Program-made: the position numbers and the translations under genes | Origin: Actinomycetes bacterium | GTDB lineage: Bacteria > Actinomycetota > Acidimicrobiia > Acidimicrobiales > Acidimicrobiaceae | Direction: 5' to 3' | Length of the DNA stretch: 6,436 bases | Assembly: GCA_021819025.1 (NCBI GenBank) | Contig: JAKASN010000115.1 | Span: 1 to 6,436, forward strand | Notes under the pieces: generated by a model | The model's input: the letters and a program-made list of their open reading frames with translations, nothing else | Database searches by the model: none | What the model was told of the DNA's origin: nothing | Shown: in pieces, positions 1-5,534 of the stretch | Numbering within the stretch: the first letter of the stretch is position 1 | How the letters are laid out: each line of letters opens with the position of its first letter

Positions 1-1532
1 ATCCCCAGTTCAAGACAATATCTTTCCACTGCTCGCGCAAGAGGATGGCGAGTACCCGATTCAGCGCTCGCCGCCTTGCGGAGCAAATCCTCCTGAGTGG
101 TCCCTTCGGTCAGGTAAATACTCTCGATCTCCATGGTTCCGGTGGTCACCGTGCCCGTCTTATCAAGCACAACGGTATCTACCTGCTCAGCTGATTCCAG
201 AGCTTCTGGACCCCGAATGAGAATTCCCAGCTGAGCAGCACGGCCGGTTCCGACCAGGATCGCCATCGGAGTGGCGAGTCCCATGGCGCAAGGACAAGCG
301 ATGATCATAACTGCGACTGCAGCGGTAAATGCCATCTGGGCACTATCGCCGAGGGCAAGACGCACCAACGCCGTTCCGAGGCTCGCCATGATGACGGCGG
401 GCACGAAAACCGAGGAAACTCTATCAACGAGGTGCTGAACCGAGGCTTTCTTCGCCTGAGCCTCCGAAACGATCCTGGCAAGCTGCGCAATAGCGGTATC
501 CGAACCCACCCGCGTCGCGCGAACCACTAGCCTCCCGTCCAGGTCGACTGACCCGCCCACCACCTCATCACCTACTCCAAATCGACGCGGGAGCGACTCG
601 CCTGTCAAAAGTGAAAGGTCTATGTTTGCGTCGCCCTCCTCGACGATGCCATCGGTTCCAATTTTGTCCCCAGCACGAACCAAAAAACGGTCTCCAACTT
701 CAAGGGCCCGCGAATTGGTCGAGGTGACATTCCCGCTGCCATCCAGCAAAAGCACCTCCACTGATCCACCCGCGGCAAGATCGGAAATCGCGCTACCGGA
801 TCTGCGCTTACCCTTTGCTTCCAAAAAGCGCCCTAAAAGGATGACCGCGACAACGACCGAAGCGGTCTCGAGATAGATATCGGGATGCATCCGATTTGTC
901 GCTCCGGTCAACGAGAAGCTCATTTTGAAACCGGGATCTCCCGCCGATGCGAAAAAAAGCGCGTAGATCGACCACCCGTAGGCCGCCAACGACCCCATCG
1001 AGATCAAGGTGTCCATTGAAAACGCCAAATGTCGCAAGTTTGCCCACGCTGCTTTATGGAATGGCAGGCCTCCCCAGATGACCACCGGAGACGCCATGGC
1101 AAACGAGAGCCACTGCCAGTTGCGGAACTCTAACTGAGGGATCATGGAAAGCAACAGCACCGGCAAGGCAAGCGAGGCGGAAAATATCAGACGGTTGCGC
1201 AGATCCGTCACCGGATCAGCAGCGGCGATGTGGGGCGACTCTTGGCCGGCTGGTGCTGGCGCCACCTCAGAGATGACTTCCGCGCTGTAACCAATCGATG
1301 AGACCGCTTCCAAGAGATCATGGGGAGAAAGTTGCTCGGGATCGAAGCTTACCGAGGCTTTTTCAGTAGCAAAGTTCACCGTCGCGGTGGCGCCGGGAAG
1401 CTTGTTGAGCTTCTTCTCGATGCGTGACGCGCAGGTAGCGCAAGTCATTCCGGTGAGTTCAAGATCCACGTGACCAAGTTCTCTTGGGAAAGGAGAGATC
1501 AGCTCCTGGGTCTCGGTTTTGCCTTCGGTCAT
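1..1532 (-). CDS. copA: Cu(+)-exporting P1B-type ATPase CopA (partial, C-terminus beyond the left edge)
   Basis: The frame stays open from an ATG at 1532 to the window edge, giving about 510 residues. Motifs in order: an N-terminal heavy-metal-associated domain (about 21-88) with GMTCATC, Cys31 and Cys34; six predicted membrane segments near 115-134, 140-158, 173-195, 220-237, 375-395 and 398-425; the actuator-domain TGES at 310-313; the metal-transport CPC at 413-415 in TM6 (CPCAMGLATP, where family members usually have CPCALGLATP); the phosphorylated Asp457 in DKTGT; and His496-Pro497 of the P1B nucleotide-binding domain. Family members use ATP to pump Cu(+) out of the cytoplasm across the inner membrane. 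The rest of the N-domain, the hinge and TM7-TM8, with the remaining copper ligands, would lie past position 1. The start is well supported: AGGAG ends 7 bases before the ATG, and the gap to copZ is 12 bases. Silver could also be a substrate. The copZ and csoR neighbours favour copper. Confidence 0.96.
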   Translation of the reverse strand, partial: MTEGKTETQELISPFPRELGHVDLELTGMTCATCASRIEKKLNKLPGATATVNFATEKASVSFDPEQLSPHDLLEAVSSIGYSAEVISEVAPAPAGQESPHIAAADPVTDLRNRLIFSASLALPVLLLSMIPQLEFRNWQWLSFAMASPVVIWGGLPFHKAAWANLRHLAFSMDTLISMGSLAAYGWSIYALFFASAGDPGFKMSFSLTGATNRMHPDIYLETASVVVAVILLGRFLEAKGKRRSGSAISDLAAGGSVEVLLLDGSGNVTSTNSRALEVGDRFLVRAGDKIGTDGIVEEGDANIDLSLLTGESLPRRFGVGDEVVGGSVDLDGRLVVRATRVGSDTAIAQLARIVSEAQAKKASVQHLVDRVSSVFVPAVIMASLGTALVRLALGDSAQMAFTAAVAVMIIACPCAMGLATPMAILVGTGRAAQLGILIRGPEALESAEQVDTVVLDKTGTVTTGTMEIESIYLTEGTTQEDLLRKAASAESGTRHPLARAVERYCLELG

Positions 1533-1544
1533 AGCCCTGCTCCT

Positions 1545-1754
1545 TTAGGAGACAGCCACCGCTTCGTAACCAGCCTCGTCAACGGCGGCAAATACTTGCT
1601 CATCGCTGATCTCTGCTCCAGAAACTGTCACAAGCTTGGTATCCAGGTTGACGTCAAAAGCTTCTACTCCGTCCAACTTGGCGAGCTCTTCGGAGACCGC
1701 ATGGACACAATGCGCACACGTCATGCCGTCGACTCGATAAGTCTTTGTAGTCAT
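1545..1754 (-). CDS. copZ: CopZ-like copper chaperone (single heavy-metal-associated domain)
   Basis: This small protein (69 residues from the chosen start) is one ferredoxin-like HMA domain. It has the Cu(I)-binding motif GMTCAHC near the N-terminus (Cys13, Cys16) and ends at a TAA. CopZ proteins carry cytosolic Cu(I) and hand it to the HMA domain or membrane entry site of CopA. Here the gene lies directly upstream of copA in the same transcript, 12 bases apart. Three in-frame ATGs are possible, at 1772, 1766 and 1754. The one at 1754 is preferred because GGAG (1764-1761) sits 6 bases upstream, and because starting at 1772 would place the codon almost at the predicted transcription start. 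A 75-residue form from 1772 is the alternative. The MTCAHC form differs from the MTCATC of CopA's own domain. The family assignment is secure; the chaperone role rests on the context. Confidence 0.92.
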   Translation of the reverse strand: MTTKTYRVDGMTCAHCVHAVSEELAKLDGVEAFDVNLDTKLVTVSGAEISDEQVFAAVDEAGYEAVAVS

Positions 1755-1760
1755 AATCTT

Positions 1761-1764
1761 CTCC
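1761..1764 (-). promoter_or_regulatory. Ribosome binding site deciding the copZ start
   Basis: On the minus strand, GGAG lies 6 bases before the ATG at 1754. It falls inside the codons of the longer 75-residue reading from 1772, which has no comparable purine-rich site at proper spacing other than the G-run of the operator. Confidence 0.6.
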
Positions 1765-1775
1765 ATTGTCATGTA

Positions 1776-1797
1776 ATACCCTACCCCCCCATAGTAT
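1776..1797. promoter_or_regulatory. Predicted CsoR operator between copZ and csoR
   Basis: A 22-bp pseudo-palindrome has ATAC at the left end (1776-1779) and GTAT at the right end (1794-1797), enclosing CCTA followed by seven Cs. AT-rich inverted ends around a C-run or G-run core are the known pattern of CsoR sites (B. subtilis, M. tuberculosis). Apo-CsoR would bind here, and Cu(I) would release it. The site lies between csoR and the copZ-copA pair and overlaps -10-like hexamers on both strands, so it could repress both. This is inferred from pattern and position only. Confidence 0.72.
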
Positions 1798-1819
1798 AAT
1801 CTTCTTCAGGGTGGCGCAA
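1792..1819 (-). promoter_or_regulatory. copZp: Probable copZ-copA promoter
   Basis: On the minus strand, TATACT (1797-1792) is a good -10 match. TTGCGC (1819-1814) is a half-matching -35 at 16-bp spacing. Transcription would start near 1785, about 30 bases before the preferred copZ ATG. The -10 lies inside the predicted CsoR operator, which fits repression by blocking RNA polymerase. Confidence 0.5.
1795..1800 (+). promoter_or_regulatory. csoRp: Probable csoR promoter -10 element
   Basis: A perfect TATAAT on the plus strand is placed to give a leader of roughly 38 bases before the csoR GTG. No convincing -35 is visible: TGTAAT at 17-bp spacing is poor, and TTGTCA at 1766-1771 is too far away at 23 bp. 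The hexamer overlaps the right arm of the predicted CsoR operator, so csoR is probably autoregulated. Confidence 0.45.
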
Positions 1820-1845
1820 ATGCCATCAGAAGAGACCGAGGATCC

Positions 1846-2169
1846 GTGCAAGAGAACAATGCGCATCTGCCTGACGAGGCCAACCATCCGAGTCGGGGCT
1901 ACAGTGATTCGAAGGAAGCTCTGCTGAGCCGACTTGCAAAGATCGAGGGCCAGATACGGGGAGTCGCCAAAATGGTGGACTCTGATCGATATTGCATCGA
2001 CATCATCACGCAGATTTCGGCGATACAAGGGGCAATTGGAAAAGTAGAGCTGACCTTGCTTGAGGGACATGTGCGGCACTGCCTCCTTGGACACGGGGGC
2101 GGACCCGACACTCCGGAGGAGCAAACCGCGGAAGTGATGCAGGTGGTCGCTCGGATGATGTCGAAGTGA
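1846..2169 (+). CDS. csoR: CsoR-type copper-sensing transcriptional repressor
   Basis: This 107-residue, all-helical protein belongs to the CsoR/RcnR (DUF156) family. It contains the family signature LLSRLAKIEGQIRGVAKM (26-43). The Cu(I) ligands of CsoR are all present: Cys50, His75 and Cys79, with the same 25- and 4-residue spacing as C36-H61-C65 of M. tuberculosis CsoR. Tyr49 matches the conserved Tyr before the first Cys. This pattern separates it from the nickel (RcnR) and formaldehyde (FrmR) branches. The protein represses copper-efflux genes until Cu(I) binds. The start is a GTG; no other usual start lies in frame between the upstream stop at 1792 and it. Its Shine-Dalgarno is weak (GAGGA ending 3 bases before the GTG). 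The N-terminal 20 residues and the Gly/Pro/Glu-rich tail after residue 82 look disordered or variable. It is divergent to copZ-copA and convergent with the LipB-LipA gene, whose stop is 21 bases from its own. Confidence 0.95.
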   Translation: MQENNAHLPDEANHPSRGYSDSKEALLSRLAKIEGQIRGVAKMVDSDRYCIDIITQISAIQGAIGKVELTLLEGHVRHCLLGHGGGPDTPEEQTAEVMQVVARMMSK

Positions 2170-2190
2170 CCTGACCCGGCACGGGAATAT

Positions 2191-3840
2191 CTAGCTCAGC
2201 AGAACAAGGCCTTCAGAAGCCCGCTTGGCATGGTAAGAAGATCTCGTATTGGGAGATGACTCGACATGGTGAATCCCAAGGCTCTCTCCATAGGTTTTAA
2301 GGTGCGCAAACTCCTTGGGAACGTACCATTTCGCCACCGGAAGATGCTTCCGGGTGGGCCTAAGGTATTGACCGATGGTGACTATGTCGACACCTACCGC
2401 TGCAAGGTCTCTCAAGGTTGCTTCAAGTTCTGAAATCGTCTCGCCCATGCCAACGATGATCCCACTCTTGACGACCAGGCCGGCGTCCTTGGCACCGGAC
2501 AGTACCCGCAAGCTACGCGAGTACGAGGCTTGCGGACGAACTGCCCGCTGAAGGCGCAAAACGGTTTCAACATTGTGATTCAAGATTTCGGGGCGAGCGG
2601 CATAAATTGCCCCCAGTGCAGCCTCGCTGCCTTTGCAATCCGAGATGAGAACCTCGATTCCGACCCCAGGTGTCGTGTCTCGGATCGCCTTTATGCACTC
2701 CACAAAGCCACTCGCGCCGCCGTCTTCGAGATCGTCGCGCGCCACGGCGGTTATCACCGCAAACTCGAGACCCATATCCCGAACGGCGCGCGCTACCCGC
2801 ATTGGCTCTGTTGGATCAATTGGTCGGGGTCTTTCGGTCTTCACCAGGCAAAAACCGCACGAGCGCGTGCAGTCCTCACCGTTGATCATAAATGTGGCAG
2901 TGCCCTGACTCCAGCATTCGAAAATGTTGGGACACCCGGCTTCCTCGCATACGGTTACAAGATTCAATGAACGCATGGTCTTCTTGAGATCCTGGTAACC
3001 GTCCCCCATGTATGAGCGGAGCTTCACCCACTCAGGCTTGCTCGCAGAGATCGAGATTCCCGCGGCAGTAGAAACTCCCGCACTTGCAAGACGCCGATCG
3101 AGCGAGCGTGGATCCGCCAAATTAGATTCTGGAACATGCTTGACAACTTCTAAGTCATCCGATCCGGTATCCTTGGCAGCTAGGTACCCCGACGTTGACG
3201 AAGCTGCAAAAAACGTCGCGCGCGCAAAACCAAACACTCGAGGTGCAAGCTCTGAAACTGTGGCCACCACGTCTTCCACGGTGGCTCCTGAACCCTCTCG
3301 CTCCATCGAGGTCACCTCGAACTCGGAAATGCCACAAGGAACGATGTTGGCGAACATCGAAAGGTCGGTACGCACATTCAACGCAAATCCGTGCATCGAT
3401 CTCCCCCGAGAAAGTCGCACCCCGATCGCGGCGATCTTACGGAGTGCGCCATCGGCTGAGACCGTCCACACTCCCGGATATCCCACATTGCGTTGGGCTG
3501 CGATCTGGTACCGGGCCAAGGCCCTGATTAAGAGTTCCTCAATTTTGGCGACGAATTCTGGGGTGGCATTGCTCTTCAATGGCACATCCATGATCGGATA
3601 GCCAACGAGCTGCCCTGGGCCGTGATAAGTTACGTCACCGCCGCGGTCGACTCGCACCATTTCGGCACCAACCGTAGCCGGGTCGACCAGAATATGGCTC
3701 AACTCAGTACGGACCCCGAGGGTGAAGACATGGTTGTGCTCTAGGAGAAGCAAGTGCTGGGAGGTGCCTTCGAAAAGCCGGTGCTGAAGTACGTAGGCAT
3801 CTCTATAGGCGACTTTCCCCAGCCATCTGGTCTCTAGCAC
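2191..3840 (-). CDS. lipB-lipA: LipB-LipA fusion: octanoyl-[ACP]:protein N-octanoyltransferase joined to lipoyl synthase
   Basis: One 549-residue open frame encodes two consecutive enzymes of lipoate assembly. Residues 1 to about 210 are LipB: RGGDVTYHGPGQ (66-77), the catalytic Lys135 in KIAAIGV, HGFALNV (150-156) and the acyl-thioester Cys169 in IVPCGI. Residues about 268-549 are LipA, a radical SAM enzyme: auxiliary-cluster cysteines Cys298, Cys303 and Cys309 (CX4CX5C), the SAM-cluster CX3CX2C at Cys324, Cys328 and Cys331, and C-terminal RSSYHA (533-538) with the serine ligand. LipB moves octanoate from acyl carrier protein to the E2 lysine, and LipA inserts two sulfurs. Both sites look intact. 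About 55 unrecognised residues link the domains; they contain no Met, and the one TTG there (3120-3118) lacks a ribosome site, so separate LipA synthesis is unlikely. The GTG start has AGGAG 6 bases upstream. An oddity is Glu336 in the TERP segment, where LipA usually has Gly. The gene sits downstream of E2 and E3, its client complex. Confidence 0.95.
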   Translation of the reverse strand: MLETRWLGKVAYRDAYVLQHRLFEGTSQHLLLLEHNHVFTLGVRTELSHILVDPATVGAEMVRVDRGGDVTYHGPGQLVGYPIMDVPLKSNATPEFVAKIEELLIRALARYQIAAQRNVGYPGVWTVSADGALRKIAAIGVRLSRGRSMHGFALNVRTDLSMFANIVPCGISEFEVTSMEREGSGATVEDVVATVSELAPRVFGFARATFFAASSTSGYLAAKDTGSDDLEVVKHVPESNLADPRSLDRRLASAGVSTAAGISISASKPEWVKLRSYMGDGYQDLKKTMRSLNLVTVCEEAGCPNIFECWSQGTATFMINGEDCTRSCGFCLVKTERPRPIDPTEPMRVARAVRDMGLEFAVITAVARDDLEDGGASGFVECIKAIRDTTPGVGIEVLISDCKGSEAALGAIYAARPEILNHNVETVLRLQRAVRPQASYSRSLRVLSGAKDAGLVVKSGIIVGMGETISELEATLRDLAAVGVDIVTIGQYLRPTRKHLPVAKWYVPKEFAHLKTYGESLGIHHVESSPNTRSSYHAKRASEGLVLLS

Positions 3841-3846
3841 GGATTT

Positions 3847-3851
3847 CTCCT
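3847..3851 (-). promoter_or_regulatory. Strong ribosome binding site for lipB-lipA
   Basis: On the minus strand, AGGAG lies 6 bases before the GTG at 3840. It supports that non-ATG start and independent translation initiation of the fusion gene, which is 140 bases from the end of the E2 gene. Confidence 0.75.
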
Positions 3852-3933
3852 TTTAGCCCATTAAGAGCCGGCCGTTCTCATACTCCATCGACTTCTTGGG
3901 TCTCGGAATGGCCAGAAGAGGTCGATATCGTGG

Positions 3934-3972
3934 TCTCGGCAAGTCATCTAATCACGCGATGACTTGCCGAGA
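3934..3972 (-). terminator. Perfect 14-bp hairpin between E2 and lipB-lipA (partial terminator, attenuator or processing site)
   Basis: TCTCGGCAAGTCAT (3934-3947) pairs exactly with ATGACTTGCCGAGA (3959-3972) around an 11-base loop. It begins 8 bases after the E2 stop codon in the direction of transcription. The sequence after the stem on the minus strand begins CCACGATATCG and has no U-tract, so it is not a textbook intrinsic terminator. It could be a U-less terminator of the kind proposed in actinobacteria, a 3'-end stabiliser of the E3-E2 message, or an RNase site that sets lipB-lipA output below that of E2. The structure is certain; its role is inferred. Confidence 0.6.
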
Positions 3973-3980
3973 TGCTCCCA

Positions 3981-5534
3981 CTAGAACTCTTGCGACCAGT
4001 TCCAGGTTTCGATAATCTCCTTCATGCGCGCCAAGAACGCCGCCGCGTACGCCCCGTCGATCACGCGATGATCGAAAGTAAGCGCAAGCACTCCTACAGA
4101 GTGAATCGTGATGCTCTCGCTACCATCAGGCAATGAAATCGCAACCGGCTTGCGTTTAATGCCGTCGGTGGAAAGGATCGCCACCTGAGGCTGGTTGATA
4201 ATCGGCGCGGTAATGAAAGTTCCGTACGGGCCAGGATTGGTAATGGTAAAAGTACCACCGGCAAGCTCGTCAGCGCTCAGGCGCTTCGATCGTGCACGGG
4301 TAGCCAAATCCCGGATATCACGGGCAAGCCCCTTGAGACGCTTCTGATCCGCTTCACGGATGACGGGTGCAATCAATCCTTCGAGGTCAAGGTCGACCGC
4401 GATGGCAAGATTGAGGTCTCTGTGAACGATAAGGGCGTCGTCGCCTACCGACGCGTTGAGATGCGTGAAGGTCCGCAATGCCTCGACTGTCGCTCGGGCA
4501 ATAAACGGCAGGTACGTGAGAGAGAACCCCTCCTCTCTCGCAAAGGACTCCTTAAGAGCATGGCGCACGCGTTCCACAGACTCGAAGTCAACTTCGATCG
4601 CGACCAATGTGTGAGCAGACGTGGCCTTGGATCGCACCATGTGTTCTGCGGTGCGGCGGCGGATGTTGTTGAAAGGAACAACCTCGTCCCTCGCCGATGG
4701 CGATACGGGGGCGTAAGCCTCCGCACGAACGGTGGGTTGCAAGACTGGTGACGTCGTTGCAGGGGTCGTTGGGGTGCTGGGTGCGCTAGGCGCGGCCACG
4801 GACACCTGCGGGGCTGGGGTTGGAGGTGTCGACGGCGAACTCGCTGCTGCGCGCATTTCGCCCTGTGCACGGTGATCCAGATAATCGAGCACATCCGATC
4901 GAGTTATGCGTCCACCAGCACCGGTACCGGCAATATCGGCCGGGTTAATTCCGTTCTCATCGATGAGCCTACGAACCACTGGGGAAAGCACTAGCGGCTC
5001 GCCGCCTGCCCCCGTAGGTACCGAGGCTGACGGCGTGTACGTCGGGGCTGGAGCTGGAGCTGGTGCAGGTGCCGGAGCTGGTGCTGGTGCAGGTGCCGGA
5101 GCCGGAGCTGGCGCTGGTGCCGGAGCTGGTGCTGGTGCAGGTGCCGGAGCCGGAGCTGGCGCTGGTGCAGGTGCCGGTGCTGGTGCTGGTGCTGGTGCTG
5201 GAGCCGGAGCTGGCGCAGGTGCCGGAGCTGGTGCTGGTGCTGGTGCAGGTGCCGGAGCCGGAGCTGGCGCTGGTGCAGGTGCCGGAGCCGGTGCATTCAG
5301 TGAGTCTGATATCGTCGCTAGCACCGTCCCGACGGCGACGGTATCGCCTTCTTCGGCGAGTATCTGGGTTAGATAACCCGTCGCAGTCGACGGCACCTCC
5401 GAGTCGACTTTGTCAGTCGAAACCTCGAATAAAACCTCGTCAATGGCAACCTTCTCGCCGACCTTTTTGAGCCACTTGGTAATGGTACCTTCCGTAACCG
5501 TCTCACCGAGTTGTGGCATAACGATGTCAGCCAA
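3981..5534 (-). CDS. 2-oxoacid dehydrogenase complex E2: dihydrolipoamide acyltransferase
   Basis: This 517-residue protein has the usual E2 layout. A single lipoyl domain (1-77) has the lipoyl-accepting Lys42 in STDKVDSE. An 84-residue pure Ala-Pro linker covers 81-164. The E1/E3-binding domain (about 182-219) reads [22 protein letters not shown]. An irregular Pro/Ala/Thr/Ser linker runs to about 284. The catalytic core (285-517) has DHRVIDG with His489 and Asp493. It transfers the acyl group from lipoyl-lysine to CoA at the core of the complex. The start is TTG at 5534, with a GGGGA-type site 7 bases upstream; it restores the family N-terminus [11 protein letters not shown]. An ATG at 5519 would remove five conserved residues. 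The start overlaps the E3 gene by 8 bases. The substrate (pyruvate, 2-oxoglutarate or branched-chain) cannot be settled without E1, so names such as sucB, dlaT, pdhC or bkdC are all open. Confidence 0.94.
   Translation of the reverse strand: MADIVMPQLGETVTEGTITKWLKKVGEKVAIDEVLFEVSTDKVDSEVPSTATGYLTQILAEEGDTVAVGTVLATISDSLNAPAPAPAPAPAPAPAPAPAPAPAPAPAPAPAPAPAPAPAPAPAPAPAPAPAPAPAPAPAPAPAPAPAPAPAPAPAPAPAPAPAPTYTPSASVPTGAGGEPLVLSPVVRRLIDENGINPADIAGTGAGGRITRSDVLDYLDHRAQGEMRAAASSPSTPPTPAPQVSVAAPSAPSTPTTPATTSPVLQPTVRAEAYAPVSPSARDEVVPFNNIRRRTAEHMVRSKATSAHTLVAIEVDFESVERVRHALKESFAREEGFSLTYLPFIARATVEALRTFTHLNASVGDDALIVHRDLNLAIAVDLDLEGLIAPVIREADQKRLKGLARDIRDLATRARSKRLSADELAGGTFTITNPGPYGTFITAPIINQPQVAILSTDGIKRKPVAISLPDGSESITIHSVGVLALTFDHRVIDGAYAAAFLARMKEIIETWNWSQEF
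5043..5294 (-). repeat. Ala-Pro dipeptide repeat (42 units) with nested 48-bp tandem copies
   Basis: This stretch of 252 bases encodes 42 uninterrupted Ala-Pro pairs (E2 residues 81-164). Codons are mixed: Ala as GCA, GCC, GCG and GCT; Pro as CCA, CCT and CCG. It is therefore not a simple hexanucleotide run. Two 48-bp blocks are identical and directly adjacent (5073-5120 and 5121-5168). A 42-bp part of them recurs exactly at 5235-5276. This points to block duplication on top of older, diverged dipeptide repeats. The protein product should be an extended, semi-rigid rod that lets the lipoyl domain swing. Confidence 0.97.

Noticed and set aside
1766..1771. TTGTCA as a -35 box for csoR
   Set aside because: It is 23 bp from the TATAAT, too far for a sigma-70-type promoter.
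1654..2124. Minus-strand open frame of 156 codons across csoR and the operator
   Set aside because: It covers the csoR gene on the wrong strand, reads through the promoter region and out of frame into copZ, and has no family features.
2170..2190. Bidirectional terminator between csoR and lipB-lipA
   Set aside because: Only a 4-bp stem with a 3-base loop and no U-tract on either strand.
2530..2970. Plus-strand open frame of 146 codons opposite the LipA domain
   Set aside because: The opposite strand carries both iron-sulfur cluster motifs of LipA; this frame is a shadow.
3118..3120. Internal TTG as a separate LipA start
   Set aside because: No purine-rich ribosome site lies upstream, and the frame is continuous with LipB.
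3008..3601. Plus-strand open frame of 197 codons opposite lipB-lipA
   Set aside because: It is antisense to well-supported LipB and linker coding sequence and shows no recognisable domain.
3841..3933. Dedicated promoter for lipB-lipA in the spacer after E2
   Set aside because: No pair of -35 and -10 hexamers with acceptable match and spacing was found by eye; a weak or alternative sigma promoter cannot be excluded.
4991..5296. Minus-strand frame rich in His, Gln, Leu and Arg that looks like a metal-binding repeat protein
   Set aside because: It is a shifted reading of the same hexanucleotide-like repeat inside the E2 gene.
4906..5376. Plus-strand open frame of 156 codons with a long Gly-Ala run, resembling a glycine-rich or PE_PGRS-like protein
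   Set aside because: It is the complement of the E2 Ala-Pro linker. The E2 frame has conserved domains on both sides; this frame has none and no ribosome site.
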